Numbered from the stretch's first letter, positions 27,816 through 37,694 are shown. The stretch: 64,000 nt of DNA from an uncultured Chryseobacterium sp. (GCA_913774355.1 CAJYGB010000034.1:93879-157878); one strand, 5' to 3'. Made by a program: numbers and translations. Notes: a model not told the origin generated them from the sequence alone.

Positions 27816-29804
27816 TTATAAAGTAACATCCGGTTCTCCAAGCAACAGCTCCGTTTGTTCTAAAGAATCAGTTTTTTTATCCAAAGCTTCAAACTGAGAG
27901 TTATTGCTTATAAATTCAGGCACAATAGCTTTCAAAAGGGTGACCACCTGTATTTTATCTCTTTTAACTGCTGACTTCACAATTTCTTTACATAAAAGAT
28001 CTATTTGCTCAAATGCAACGCAAGGATCCTTTGAGATCATTATTTTTTCATGATGAGTAGGAATTGTTGTAGCATTGTCGCTCAGCAATTCTTCATATAA
28101 TTTTTCACCAGGTCTCAGGCCGATAAATTTGATCTGGATATCCACATCCGGTGTGTATCCGGAGAGCTTAATCATTCTTCTTGCCAGATCTAAAATTTTC
28201 ACGGGTTCTCCCATATCAAATACATAGATTTCTCCGCCTCCTCCCATAGTCCCTGCCTGAAGAACCAGCTCACATGCCTCGGATATCGTCATAAAATACC
28301 GGATAATATCAGGATGGGTAATCGTTACCGGACCACCTTTTTCAATCTGTTTTCTGAAATGCGGAATAACGGAGCCGTTTGATCCCAACACATTACCGAA
28401 ACGCGTGGTAATGAATTTCGTAACGTTACCTTCCGAATTTTGCAGAGACTGCACAAAAAGCTCTGCCGTTCGTTTTGAAGCCCCCATGACATTGGTCGGA
28501 TTGACCGCCTTATCCGTTGAGACCATGACAAATCGGTTCACTTTATATTTTTTAGAAAGAAGAGCAAGGTTTTTGGTGCCTAAAACATTAACAAAAATAG
28601 CTTCATGCGGGTTTTCTTCTATTAAAGGAACATGCTTGTAAGCGGCAGCATGGTAAACCATTGAAAACTGATATATTTCAAATATCTTCTCTAATCTGTA
28701 GCTGTTTGAAATATCCGCCAACACAAACTTAAACTCCTGTTCCGGGAATTTCTCCAGTAATTCCAGTTCCAATTCGTATAAGGGAGATTCCGCCTGATCC
28801 AGCACTACAATTAAAGAAGGGTTAAACTGAGCAACCTGTCTTACGATTTCGCTTCCGATAGAACCTGCTCCTCCAGTTACCAGTACATTTTTTTCAAAAT
28901 GTCTTTTTCTTACTTCTTCATTTTCAATCTTTATGGGTCTGCGGTTTAAAAGATCCTCGATCTGTAAATGACGGATTCCTCCTACCAGATCAGAATCCCG
29001 CATCTTGCTTAAAGTGGGGGCCTTCAGAACTTTCAGGCCATGATCCAGTGCACAGGTCATCCATTCTTCAAGTTCCTGCTTCGACATTATTTCTTTAATG
29101 ATCAAAACCGCATCAAACTGACTCATGATAGGTTTGTTTCCACAAAATTTATCAATATTATAGATTTTATGGCCTAACAGCAATGCTTTGTGGGAATCTG
29201 ATCTCCTGGTAAGGAAACCTTCTAAACGGTATGGATAGTTGGGATTGTGTAAAATGGCTCTTGCTAAAGAGACAGAGGCATCCCCGACCCCTACCACCGC
29301 CACCCTAATCTTGGATGCGGACCCTTTGAAATCGATCAGAACATTAAAAAACTGTTTGATAAACATCCTGAAAAAAAACATAACCGTTACCGAAACAAAA
29401 AAATAAAGAAACAGATATGGATATAAAAACAAAGATTTTCCCAGCCAGATTTCAATTAAGAAATTAATGATAATCAAAGTAACTAATGTGCTTCCAGATG
29501 ACAAAATAATTTTAAAAAAATCAAAAAATGTAGAATGTCTTATGACGCCTGCATAAGTTTTAAAAACAAACATAAACAGGATATTGATCCCTATCAGTAA
29601 AAGTTTCTGTTCTAAGATATATTGCGGAAAATGAATTTTTACATGTAGATTTTCAAGAAAAAAGTGAGAAAGAAATATGGATAGCAGCACTATTGAAATA
29701 TCAATAAGAATAACCGACCACCTAGGGATATATCTCAATTCTGTGAGCTTAACAATATTATCTCCGTTGTAAATAGCATTAAAAGCATCATATAGCTTTT
29801 TCAT
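27816..29804 (-). CDS. Membrane-bound UDP-GlcNAc 4,6-dehydratase, WbpM/PglF-like
   Basis: A 662-residue protein: four N-terminal transmembrane helices (about 30-150), a nucleotide-binding CoA-like domain (VAVVGVGDASVSLARAI), and a C-terminal SDR with GGAGSIGSEIVRQ and the catalytic tract STDKAVNPTNVMGASKR, where Met replaces the usual Tyr as in WbpM and PglF. It makes UDP-4-keto-6-deoxy-D-GlcNAc, the substrate for the PglE-like aminotransferase at 5328-6464. It is the first gene of the polysaccharide operon and is followed after 53 bp by wza. Confidence 0.9.
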   Translation of the reverse strand: MKKLYDAFNAIYNGDNIVKLTELRYIPRWSVILIDISIVLLSIFLSHFFLENLHVKIHFPQYILEQKLLLIGINILFMFVFKTYAGVIRHSTFFDFFKIILSSGSTLVTLIIINFLIEIWLGKSLFLYPYLFLYFFVSVTVMFFFRMFIKQFFNVLIDFKGSASKIRVAVVGVGDASVSLARAILHNPNYPYRLEGFLTRRSDSHKALLLGHKIYNIDKFCGNKPIMSQFDAVLIIKEIMSKQELEEWMTCALDHGLKVLKAPTLSKMRDSDLVGGIRHLQIEDLLNRRPIKIENEEVRKRHFEKNVLVTGGAGSIGSEIVRQVAQFNPSLIVVLDQAESPLYELELELLEKFPEQEFKFVLADISNSYRLEKIFEIYQFSMVYHAAAYKHVPLIEENPHEAIFVNVLGTKNLALLSKKYKVNRFVMVSTDKAVNPTNVMGASKRTAELFVQSLQNSEGNVTKFITTRFGNVLGSNGSVIPHFRKQIEKGGPVTITHPDIIRYFMTISEACELVLQAGTMGGGGEIYVFDMGEPVKILDLARRMIKLSGYTPDVDIQIKFIGLRPGEKLYEELLSDNATTIPTHHEKIMISKDPCVAFEQIDLLCKEIVKSAVKRDKIQVVTLLKAIVPEFISNNSQFEALDKKTDSLEQTELLLGEPDVTL

Positions 29805-29834
29805 CCCGCATTTTTGGTGTTTAATTTAATTTTG

Positions 29835-29842
29835 CAAATCTA
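29835..29842 (-). promoter_or_regulatory. Candidate promoter of the polysaccharide operon (-7 box)
   Basis: The minus strand reads TAGATTTG, matching TAnnTTTG, 31 bp upstream of the WbpM-like start codon. It would drive a transcript of up to 29 kb. The -33 element is not clear in the AT-rich DNA upstream. Confidence 0.45.
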
Positions 29843-30054
29843 ACAATATTATGATGATAAAAAAATTAAATATTATAAATCATTCCATTATAAAACATAC
29901 AAAACTGATTATCAAAATATTAAATAAAATACTCATCTAGAAATAACTAAAGACAGATCTATGCATATAAAATTTCTCCGATGATCTTTTTGCTGTGCAA
30001 ATAGAGTTCTATGCAGAGTCAAAAGACAGCTATGCATCAATGCTTCTGAAATAC

Positions 30055-30088
30055 TATAAAAATTCCCGAAGCATCTGCTCCGGGAATA
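30055..30088 (-). terminator. Rho-independent terminator after the VPID small protein
   Basis: ATTCCCG (30062-30068) pairs with CGGGAAT (30081-30087). On the minus strand the stem is followed by TTTTTAT. It closes the T9SS-protein/small-protein transcript. Confidence 0.7.
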
Positions 30089-30103
30089 TGATGTTCTTTA
30101 TTA

Positions 30104-30343
30104 TTAATTTTTTTCAATTCCTCTTTTCTTATTTGAAACAGCAAATGCCAGAACAACTGCCGTTATAAAAAGCGCAGGAATATATTCATCTATAGGAACT
30201 GAACCAGGATCTCCCGGTCCTGCAGGGGTACTTTTTTCCTCCATTTCAGAAGTTTCAGGCTGATCGTAAATATAAGGATTGCCAGATTGAGCCAGCGAGA
30301 AGCCGGAAACCATCAGCGAAAATATGATAATTATCTTTTTCAT
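30104..30343 (-). CDS. Small exported protein with VPID-TM-basic C-terminus
   Basis: A 79-residue protein: signal peptide MKKIIIIFSLMVSGFSLAQ, a short acidic Pro/Gly-rich spacer (AGPGDPGS), then VPID (49-52), one hydrophobic helix (about 55-70) and basic NKKRG at the end. The tripartite tail resembles C-terminal sorting signals of the exosortase/PEP-CTERM kind with a VPID motif. It starts 1 bp after the stop of the T9SS protein gene, so the two are co-transcribed. Similar small proteins beside T9SS-sorted proteins are common in Flavobacteriia as far as I recall. Function unknown. Confidence 0.75.
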   Translation of the reverse strand: MKKIIIIFSLMVSGFSLAQSGNPYIYDQPETSEMEEKSTPAGPGDPGSVPIDEYIPALFITAVVLAFAVSNKKRGIEKN

Positions 30344-30344
30344 T

Positions 30345-33300
30345 TTATTTAATTATTTTTTGAGTAAATTGTTTTCCTTCGGAGACGGCTTTAAGGATAT
30401 ATATTCCTTTTGTCTGAAGTTTTACAATTACTGATTTAGAATTGGCTGATATCTGCTGAATTTTTCTTCCGGCAGCATCGAAAACTTCAACAGATTGGAT
30501 ATTATGATGATTTCTCACTACGAAGTCTTCACCATCTCTGTAAACTTCAAAAGATTTCTTTTCAGCCTCGTTTGTAGATAAAACATTTAATTTATATACG
30601 ATCTCAAATCTGTTGGTAAAATCTCCTGCATTTGCCGAGAAAGTATAGTTTCCTGATTGCAGATTGGTATATGTTCCGTTTTGCTTATCATGAAGGTAGA
30701 TTGGCTGACCGTGTGTAAATAGACCTTCTTTGTGAGACAGGGAAATTGTAAAATCCCCGTTTTCAAAATGCTTGTTACCTAATGGCACAACATCATTGAT
30801 ATGAAAAGGCGCCTTACCCTGAATCACCAGTTTTTCAGTTCCTGCCAAACTGTAGAATGCATCAGAACCCATTCCCATTGCTCTTGAATCGTACCCATCG
30901 TAAGCATCAGATGCCCCTTGGTTGTAAGTGATGGCCTGAGTAAGAGCATTTCCATAAGATGTGGTCAGTCTGATCCAATATTTACCCTCTGCAGGATTTA
31001 CATTTTTATTCGTCGTAACAGCCGCTGCTGAAGTACGCATGGCATTTGTAAATGTCGCAGCTGTTCCATTAATTGATTTTACGATAAAACCTTGACTGAT
31101 CTTAGCAAAACTGCCTAAAGAATTCAGTGATGCAGAACTGTAAGACTGGGTGTTTGGTGCTTCGGTCCAGGTTCCTGACTGCGCATTGAAAGTAGCGAAG
31201 CCTACATTCACTGAGGTATTCCCGGTTTGTGTCGTAACATTTCCTGTTGTATTATCCCAGAACCATAAGGTCGGTTCAATGGCTGAATTGTTGGCCGTAT
31301 AAAAATCGGTCAGACTGACGTTTGAAGGATAAGGATTACCAATTAAATTATATCCGTCTCCGGCATTACTCAAGGCTACATTGATCGTCCCGTTGTTAGG
31401 AACCTGGGAAACTCCTCCGAAAACCAGACTTGCATTGGTAGCCGGAACTTTTACCGAATAGCCTTTTCCTGCATTGTTGGTGAAGTTGGCATTGTCATTC
31501 GCAACCGTCGGATATAAATTGGTTGCCGGATCATAGCTCATCACATACAATGGAGCTGTAGATGAAGAACCGTTGGCATACGCCGTAAATAAGTTCTGGT
31601 TGGCAACAGGGGAAGACCAGAAAGCATATTTGTTCTGCACGCTCGCTGAATTTTTAAGCACTTTGAATGCTCCTGTCTGATTCAGAACTCCCGAGTCTTT
31701 GATGACAAGATTACCTCCGTCTTCTACCGTTACGTCTGCAGCATTAATCGTATTTGTCCCGTTAATTTCCAGAACGCCGCCGTTTTTAATGGTGATGCTT
31801 TTTGAGGTAAAAGCAGGTTGTGAAGTTGTTGAGTAAGTTCCGGCAATTATTGCTTCTATAGTAGCTGAAGGAGTACCGCTTGACCATACTGTACCGTTCC
31901 ATATAGTGTTTGTATAAGGTGTGATATAAATATCATCAATATTCATTCTTCCAGAACCTGAAATCTTTTCAATTCTTAATCTTATGTTACCTGTTAAATT
32001 TAAAGTAAATTCCACGGGAGTCAAAGTTGTTGATGTCGTATTAATTTGAGAACTTACAAAAGCATTCCAAGTAGAGCCTCCATCTGTTGACGCTTTGAGT
32101 ACCCATGAAGTATTTGCATCCGTTCCATACAGAGCATGATTAACTTTAACTTTTCCGACACCATTAACTATATCAAAATTTGTTTGAATAGAACCTGAAT
32201 TTTGAATCCTGACCGATTTTGTACCATTTTTCCGATCATTAGCTGTATTTCCTAATAATGCATCATCCATTGTCCAGCTACCCGCCGTAGAGGTGACTGG
32301 TCCTGAAACATAGCTAGTTTTTGTTCCAATTTCAAAATCTTCCCAAGGTACAATTGGTGTTGATGTAACAGATACGGTAAATGATTTGTTAAATGCATTA
32401 TAATTACTATTTCCAATATTATTTGCCGAAATCGTTGCCGTTCCTACTCCCACTATTGTTAAGGTATTTCCTGAAACGGAGACAGTGGATGGATTTGAAC
32501 TGTTATAATTAATTCCCAAACCAGCAGAAGTGGTCGCTGGAAGTGTAATTGCAGGATCATTTATTACAGCATCAATATCGTTAAAGGTTTGAAGCTGATT
32601 TCCCTTTGCAATTGCAAAATTAAATATAGCACTATTTGAAGTTCCTATATTATTTGTAGCAGTTATACTTACTGAAGAAGTGCCAGCAACAGTTGGAATT
32701 CCGGAAATTACCCCGGAAATATTATCAAAAGACAATCCTGTTGGAAGGGTTCCTGTTAAATTATATGAGCTAGGATATTGTGTAGCGACTATTTGTTTAG
32801 TAAAAGAAGTTCCAACTATTCCATTAAGATCCTCTGAATTCACTGTTGGAACCGTTGTTCCAACTGCTAGTGTTCCTACTAATTTTACGTCATCAATTCT
32901 CCATTCAACAGTATTTGTACTACGAAATCTTATAACAGTTGTAGTATTTGGAATAGATGATGTAGAGCTTCGGTAATACCATCCGCTTTCTCCTGTACCT
33001 GTAGGTAAAGCATCCTTAGATATCGGAGTAAAATTAGTACCATCGATACTATATTCAACAATGAGCCCCGACCCGTTTTCTGTGGTCGCTGCTTTTCTGA
33101 CTCCAAAAGACAAAACCAAATTAGTATACGAAGATAAATTAAAGCCTCCAATAATAAGACTTTCATTGATAGCATTCAGCATCACATTATTTGAACCAGA
33201 TGCTCCAGTATATCCCGCTGAATTCGAGGTATTTCTTAAATCACCAGTTCCTGAAAAAGTGTATGTTCCTGAATTTTGAAATCCAGAATAACTTCCTGGT

Positions 33301-33431
33301 GAAGGAGTTCCTGTAAGGGATGTTCCCATATTCTCAGAAAAAATGGTCGTCTGCCCCCATCCCCAGACCGAGAACAGAGCCATCAAAAACGCATAAAGTA
33401 TCTTTGATGTCGTGTGTAATTTAAAATTCAT
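30345..33431 (-). CDS. Large secreted adhesin-like protein with T9SS type A sorting domain
   Basis: A 1028-residue exported protein. A signal peptide (residues 1 to about 26, ending GWGQ) is followed by a Thr/Ser/Asn-rich jelly-roll-like domain, a putative Ig domain (LPTGLSFDNISGVISGIP, about residues 205-275), an MBG-like segment, a second jelly-roll-like domain, and a C-terminal beta-sandwich. The last about 75 residues fit the T9SS type A sorting domain: SVEVFDAAGRKI, then GIYILKAVSEGKQFTQKIIK. The C-terminal signal would be removed at the outer membrane and the protein released or anchored to lipopolysaccharide. Ligand unknown. Confidence 0.88.
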   Translation of the reverse strand: MNFKLHTTSKILYAFLMALFSVWGWGQTTIFSENMGTSLTGTPSPGSYSGFQNSGTYTFSGTGDLRNTSNSAGYTGASGSNNVMLNAINESLIIGGFNLSSYTNLVLSFGVRKAATTENGSGLIVEYSIDGTNFTPISKDALPTGTGESGWYYRSSTSSIPNTTTVIRFRSTNTVEWRIDDVKLVGTLAVGTTVPTVNSEDLNGIVGTSFTKQIVATQYPSSYNLTGTLPTGLSFDNISGVISGIPTVAGTSSVSITATNNIGTSNSAIFNFAIAKGNQLQTFNDIDAVINDPAITLPATTSAGLGINYNSSNPSTVSVSGNTLTIVGVGTATISANNIGNSNYNAFNKSFTVSVTSTPIVPWEDFEIGTKTSYVSGPVTSTAGSWTMDDALLGNTANDRKNGTKSVRIQNSGSIQTNFDIVNGVGKVKVNHALYGTDANTSWVLKASTDGGSTWNAFVSSQINTTSTTLTPVEFTLNLTGNIRLRIEKISGSGRMNIDDIYITPYTNTIWNGTVWSSGTPSATIEAIIAGTYSTTSQPAFTSKSITIKNGGVLEINGTNTINAADVTVEDGGNLVIKDSGVLNQTGAFKVLKNSASVQNKYAFWSSPVANQNLFTAYANGSSSTAPLYVMSYDPATNLYPTVANDNANFTNNAGKGYSVKVPATNASLVFGGVSQVPNNGTINVALSNAGDGYNLIGNPYPSNVSLTDFYTANNSAIEPTLWFWDNTTGNVTTQTGNTSVNVGFATFNAQSGTWTEAPNTQSYSSASLNSLGSFAKISQGFIVKSINGTAATFTNAMRTSAAAVTTNKNVNPAEGKYWIRLTTSYGNALTQAITYNQGASDAYDGYDSRAMGMGSDAFYSLAGTEKLVIQGKAPFHINDVVPLGNKHFENGDFTISLSHKEGLFTHGQPIYLHDKQNGTYTNLQSGNYTFSANAGDFTNRFEIVYKLNVLSTNEAEKKSFEVYRDGEDFVVRNHHNIQSVEVFDAAGRKIQQISANSKSVIVKLQTKGIYILKAVSEGKQFTQKIIK

Positions 33432-33451
33432 ATAATTATCTTTTTGTTTGG

Positions 33452-33459
33452 CAAAACTA
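33452..33459 (-). promoter_or_regulatory. Candidate promoter of the T9SS protein gene (-7 box)
   Basis: The minus strand reads TAGTTTTG (TAnnTTTG), 21 bp upstream of the ATG at 33431 and inside the short gap behind recX. Confidence 0.45.
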
Positions 33460-33500
33460 AATAATATTAATGAATGTTAAAATTACAAATATGTTAATTT

Positions 33501-33965
33501 TCAATCATTTACTTGCAAAATAGCATCATATTCAAATCCTCGGCTTAAAAGATACTTAACAGTTTTTAACTTTTTTTGATAATCATTCAAGCCTTTTAAT
33601 TTACTTTCATAATTTTCGTAAATCTTACGGATTATCTTTAAATAATCATTTTCATCAATTTCATTAAAACAGGAAGCAATTAGCTTATCATTAATTCCTT
33701 TTTGTTTCAAATGGATCTTTATTTTTGTTTTTCCCCAATTTTTTAGATAAAATTTCCCACGAATATAGCTGCGGGTGAACCGCTCCTCATTCAGATAGTT
33801 TTCTTGCATCAGGTACAGAAGGATTTCTTCCTTCGCTTCCGGGATCAAAACAAACTCCCGCATTTTCTGTTCTACCTCTGCGTGGCACCGGTCCTGGTAA
33901 ACACAGTAATTGACCAGCTTCTGTTTTATTTCTTCAAATGTATACGATTTTTTCCCGGAGTTCAT
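33501..33965 (-). CDS. recX: RecX-family regulatory protein
   Basis: A 154-residue helical protein made of three-helix repeats: YCVYQDRCHAEVEQKMREF, ILLYLMQENYLNEERFTRSY, GKFYLKNWGKTKIKIHLKQK and KTVKYLLSRGFEYDAI match the RecX pattern (x-L-x-x-x-G-F/Y). RecX limits RecA filament growth in the cytoplasm. recA is not beside it. It stands alone between the T9SS gene and glyA. Confidence 0.88.
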   Translation of the reverse strand: MNSGKKSYTFEEIKQKLVNYCVYQDRCHAEVEQKMREFVLIPEAKEEILLYLMQENYLNEERFTRSYIRGKFYLKNWGKTKIKIHLKQKGINDKLIASCFNEIDENDYLKIIRKIYENYESKLKGLNDYQKKLKTVKYLLSRGFEYDAILQVND

Positions 33966-34099
33966 TTCTGATTTGATCTTGATAAGTACTTGAAATAATT
34001 TAATAATACGTTTTCGAATTTTAAAATTCTGAATGTAAATCCGACAGCAAAAAAGCCAATTGCTATCAGCTGCTTAGCGGGTCATTAAAATGGCTTGTA

Positions 34100-34134
34100 C
34101 AAAAAAGAGGCACAAAATACTTTGAACCTCTTTC
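34100..34134 (-). terminator. Rho-independent terminator after glyA
   Basis: AAAGAGG (34104-34110) pairs with CCTCTTT (34127-34133), with an inner CAAA/TTTG stem and a 4-base loop. On the minus strand it runs into a T-tract. It lies 50 bp beyond the glyA stop. Confidence 0.75.
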
Positions 34135-34184
34135 TGTTTTATGTTGAAAGCCAACAAGCAAAGGCTATCGGCCAAAAGCAATTT

Positions 34185-35450
34185 TTAATAGTTGAATAAG
34201 GCTTTACCTTCCATTAAATCATTCACTTTCTTTCTTACGGAAGTGATGACCTCTTCATTTTTGATGTTGTCTACCACTTCGGAGATAAATCCGGCAATCG
34301 TATCCATATCGTTTTCTTTCAACCCTCTTGTGGTGATGGCTGCAGTACCTAATCTGATTCCTGATGTTGTAAAAGGTGATTTATCATCAAACGGAACCAT
34401 ATTCTTGTTGCAGGTAATATCGGCCAATACCAATGCTTTCTCGGTTTCTTTACCGTTCACATTTTTATTTCTTAGGTCTACCAACATCAGGTGGTTATCC
34501 GTTCCACCGCTCACAATATCGAATCCTCTGTCGATCATCGCCTTGGCTAAAGCCTGCGCGTTGGACTGAACCTGCTTGGCATACGTCATGAACTTATCAT
34601 CCAATGCTTCGCCAAAAGCTACTGCTTTTCCGGCAATGACGTGTTCCAGCGGGCCGCCCTGGATTCCCGGGAAAACAGCTCCGTCAAGAACCTGACTCAT
34701 CATTTTAATCTCGCCTTTCGGTGTTTTGTGACCGTATGTATTTTCAAAATCTTTACCCATCATGATCATCCCTCCTCTCGGACCTCTCAATGTCTTATGA
34801 GTAGTCGTGGTTACAATATGGCAATGTTCAAACGGATTATTCAAAAGACCTTTAGCCACAAGACCTGCCGGGTGTGCGATATCCGCCCAAAGCGTTGCGC
34901 CGATTTCGTCCGCCACTTCTCTGAATTTCGCATAATCAAGATCCCTGGAATAAGCTGAGAAACCTGCGATCAGCATTTTAGGTCTTTCTCTTAACGCTAC
35001 TTCTCTCATCTGATCGTAGTCGATAAGGCCGGTTTCCTGCTGAACCCCGTAAGAAACCACATCGTACTGGATCCCGGAAAAATTCACCGATGAACCGTGG
35101 GTAAGGTGTCCCCCCATAGAAAGGTCCATTCCCATGATTTTGTCACCGGGTTTCAAAACGGCAAGATAAATGGCGGCATTTGCCTGAGATCCGGAATGAG
35201 GCTGAACATTCGCATACTCGATTCCGAAAAGTTCTTTCGCTCTGTTTATCGCCAGGGTTTCGACCTCATCTACGACTTCACATCCTCCATAATATCTTTT
35301 GCCGGGATATCCTTCGGCATATTTATTCGTCAGTACACTCCCAACGGCTTTCATCACATTTTCAGAAACAAAATTTTCTGATGCAATCATTTCAATGCCA
35401 TGGGTTTGTCTTTGTCTTTCTTTTTCAATCAGGTCGAAAATAATGTCCAT
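34185..35450 (-). CDS. glyA: Serine hydroxymethyltransferase
   Basis: A 421-residue PLP enzyme of normal family length. The PLP Lys is K219 in [33 protein letters not shown] and [13 protein letters not shown] are all present. It interconverts serine and glycine with tetrahydrofolate, the main source of one-carbon units. Monocistronic: terminator at 34100-34134 and its own -7 box at 35481-35488. Nothing unusual in the sequence. Confidence 0.97.
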   Translation of the reverse strand: MDIIFDLIEKERQRQTHGIEMIASENFVSENVMKAVGSVLTNKYAEGYPGKRYYGGCEVVDEVETLAINRAKELFGIEYANVQPHSGSQANAAIYLAVLKPGDKIMGMDLSMGGHLTHGSSVNFSGIQYDVVSYGVQQETGLIDYDQMREVALRERPKMLIAGFSAYSRDLDYAKFREVADEIGATLWADIAHPAGLVAKGLLNNPFEHCHIVTTTTHKTLRGPRGGMIMMGKDFENTYGHKTPKGEIKMMSQVLDGAVFPGIQGGPLEHVIAGKAVAFGEALDDKFMTYAKQVQSNAQALAKAMIDRGFDIVSGGTDNHLMLVDLRNKNVNGKETEKALVLADITCNKNMVPFDDKSPFTTSGIRLGTAAITTRGLKENDMDTIAGFISEVVDNIKNEEVITSVRKKVNDLMEGKALFNY

Positions 35451-35480
35451 TTTACTTTTAGTTTTAGAAATTTTTCATGC

Positions 35481-35488
35481 CAAAAGTA
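35481..35488 (-). promoter_or_regulatory. Candidate glyA promoter (-7 box)
   Basis: The minus strand reads TACTTTTG, matching TAnnTTTG, 31 bp upstream of the glyA ATG. Confidence 0.5.
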
Positions 35489-35535
35489 CGAAATTTCCAG
35501 CGAGATTGAAGCATCCGGCTCAATGAATTTAGTGG

Positions 35536-36570
35536 CTACTGATTTTTATATTTTTGTTTTAAATAAAGGCTGGCTTTCACTAAAATAATAAGTACGGGAA
35601 CTTCTACCAGCGGGCCGATAACTCCTACAAAGGCCTGTGCAGAATGAATTCCGAAAACAGCTATGCTTACTGCAATGGCGAGCTCAAAATTATTTCCCGT
35701 CGCCGTAAAAGCAACCGAAATATTTTTATCGTAAGGTACTTTCATCATTTTGTTAATGAAAAAACTGATAAAAAACATAAATACGAAATAAATAATCAAC
35801 GGGATGGCAATTTTTACCACATCCATAGGCAGCTCCAGAATCTGGTCTCCTTTCAGACTGAACATCAGAACAATGGTAAACAATAAAGCATATAGGGTAA
35901 CAGGCGAAATTGCCGGGATAAATTTTCTGTTGTACCACTCTTTTCCTTTGGATGAGATGAGAAGGTAGCGCGATAAGAAACCTGCTAAAAACGGAATTCC
36001 CAAATAAAGCAGTACACTTTCTGTAACTTCCCGTGTAGGTACGGAGATTCTGAAGTCTTCAAGACCTAACTTCAGAGGAAGTGCATTAATGAAAAGCCAT
36101 GCAAAAAAACTGTAGGAGAATATTTGAAAAACACTGTTCAATGCCACCAGTAGGGCAGCATATTCCCTATTTCCCTTTGCAAGATCATTCCAGACAATTA
36201 CCATAGCGATACATCTTGCCAATCCGATCAGGATCAGGCCGGTCATATAATCAGGTTCGTTTTTAAGGAATATAACCGCCAATACAAACATCAGGACCGG
36301 GCCGACAATCCAATTCAGAAACAGGGAAACCGAGATTAGTTTTTTATCTTTAAAAACCTGGGGAAGAAGGCTGTAATCCACCTTGGCCAGAGGAGGATAC
36401 ATCATCAGAATCAGCCCTGCAGCCAAAGGAATATTTGTCGTTCCCGAAGAGAATGATCGGGTAACCTGTGCAATGCCAGGGAAAAAATAACCCAGTGAAA
36501 TACCGGTAGCCATTGCCAGAAAAATCCAGAGCGTTAAATACCTGTCGGTAAACTTTAATTTAGCATTCAT
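35536..36570 (-). CDS. acr3: Arsenite efflux permease, Acr3 type
   Basis: A 344-residue inner-membrane protein with about 10 helices. The Acr3 signature GLARCIAMVIVWNDLAKGN contains the conserved C120 needed for arsenite transport. Length and motif separate it from the 12-helix ArsB family. It overlaps the upstream arsenate reductase gene by 4 bp (ATGA), so reduction product and exporter are made together. Last gene of the ars operon. Confidence 0.93.
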   Translation of the reverse strand: MNAKLKFTDRYLTLWIFLAMATGISLGYFFPGIAQVTRSFSSGTTNIPLAAGLILMMYPPLAKVDYSLLPQVFKDKKLISVSLFLNWIVGPVLMFVLAVIFLKNEPDYMTGLILIGLARCIAMVIVWNDLAKGNREYAALLVALNSVFQIFSYSFFAWLFINALPLKLGLEDFRISVPTREVTESVLLYLGIPFLAGFLSRYLLISSKGKEWYNRKFIPAISPVTLYALLFTIVLMFSLKGDQILELPMDVVKIAIPLIIYFVFMFFISFFINKMMKVPYDKNISVAFTATGNNFELAIAVSIAVFGIHSAQAFVGVIGPLVEVPVLIILVKASLYLKQKYKNQ

Positions 36571-37181
36571 GTATGATGGATTTGAGAAAATACATAGAAC
36601 ATTTCCGAGGCAATCTCAAGGCTTCGCTGTTCATAAATTTCTGCCTGCCGGAGAGTGCCGTCTGAAACTTTAGGATCTTCAAAGGTTACCGGAAACCTTT
36701 TTTCGGCTCCGGGAATAAACGGACAACCCTCATCAGCAGAAGAGCAGGTCATAACAGCAGCGAAATCGTTTATCGGATTAAAAATATCATCAAATCTCTT
36801 GGAAAAACCGATGACCGGCAACGTATTCTCATCAAATTTCACAGCATATACTGGATTTCGGGTATCACTTAATTTCCAGATTTCAAAGCCTGCATCAGAA
36901 AGGGTTTCCACAATTTTAGAAAACATCTCGGTAACTTCCGTTCCTCCCGAATAACACTGAATACACGGGATATTATAATAGCTTGCTGCCACCTGAGACC
37001 ATATCTGGGCCAAATGGCTTCTCCGCGAATTATGGGTACAGATAAAATGTAAATATACCGGTCTTTTTTCTTCAACTTTCTGCTGAATGTAAAAGATCAA
37101 AGGTGTCAAAATAACTTTCCGGTCTTCAAGGATCTCCTGCTGAAGAATCTTCCGGACATAAACAGATAGTTTAGGATTCAT
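36567..37181 (-). CDS. arsC: Arsenate reductase, low-molecular-weight phosphatase fold
   Basis: A 204-residue LMWPTP-type protein. The P-loop CTHNSRRS (C48 to S55) holds the nucleophile C48 and R54; VTFEDPK supplies the general-acid Asp. The size is larger than the 130-residue thioredoxin-coupled ArsC because of an N-terminal extension of about 40 residues. In this operon (arsR, DUF6428, arsC, acr3) it would reduce arsenate to arsenite for export. The reductant cannot be read from the sequence; thioredoxin is the usual partner for this fold. Confidence 0.85.
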   Translation of the reverse strand: MNPKLSVYVRKILQQEILEDRKVILTPLIFYIQQKVEEKRPVYLHFICTHNSRRSHLAQIWSQVAASYYNIPCIQCYSGGTEVTEMFSKIVETLSDAGFEIWKLSDTRNPVYAVKFDENTLPVIGFSKRFDDIFNPINDFAAVMTCSSADEGCPFIPGAEKRFPVTFEDPKVSDGTLRQAEIYEQRSLEIASEMFYVFSQIHHT

Positions 37182-37195
37182 ATAACAGATTTATA

Positions 37196-37672
37196 TTAAC
37201 AGCATCCCGAATCCGGAGTACACCGAGATTCCTTTTCGCCAAGATATTGTAAGCGTATTTTTTCTTTCTTCACCGGAATTCCGCAGGCATCCTGTGCGAG
37301 ACAGGCGGTCAGCGTATTTTTAAGAATGAAATTTTTCCCGTTAAAATCCAGGCTGTATTTTCCAATGGTCGTGCTTTGGTATTCCACTTCGATTTCCGCA
37401 TTTTCTATTCCCAGCTGCTTTTCGGCGAGCGAAATAATATCGAGAAGTTTCCCGGGCTTCAGACGATGTTCATAATCATCGTCATTCCCATTCCACAACT
37501 GGAAGTTTATTTTTTCTTCCGTTCTTACGGTTCCGCCACAATCGATAAATTTTTCGGTTACCTTACCGATTTCGGTGACGTGAAAATGTTTAGGAACAAA
37601 AGTTCCGTTTTCCAACTGAAATTCTACATTACTGAGTCCGGGAAGGGTTTTCTTAATTTGTTCAAGAGTCAT
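37196..37672 (-). CDS. DUF6428 family protein of the arsenic operon
   Basis: A 158-residue soluble protein beginning MTLEQIKKTLPGLSNVEFQ, matching a family I recall as DUF6428, found next to arsR and arsC in Bacteroidetes. Cys residues cluster at the end: CLAQDACGIP and SRCTPDSGCC, six thiols that could bind As(III) or a metal. It is 15 bp upstream of arsC and 57 bp downstream of arsR. A chaperone-like or binding role is inferred from context only. Confidence 0.8.
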   Translation of the reverse strand: MTLEQIKKTLPGLSNVEFQLENGTFVPKHFHVTEIGKVTEKFIDCGGTVRTEEKINFQLWNGNDDDYEHRLKPGKLLDIISLAEKQLGIENAEIEVEYQSTTIGKYSLDFNGKNFILKNTLTACLAQDACGIPVKKEKIRLQYLGEKESRCTPDSGCC

Positions 37673-37694
37673 CTTATTTCTATTTTAATTGCAA

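Larger units (their letters stand above)
29805..30103. other. Intergenic region ahead of the polysaccharide operon
   Basis: About 300 bp, very AT-rich at the left and holding the operon's candidate promoter, then about 150 bp with no recognisable gene or RNA, ending in the terminator of the downstream-facing small gene. ATGCAT occurs three times in 29960-30036 with no clear meaning. Confidence 0.6.
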
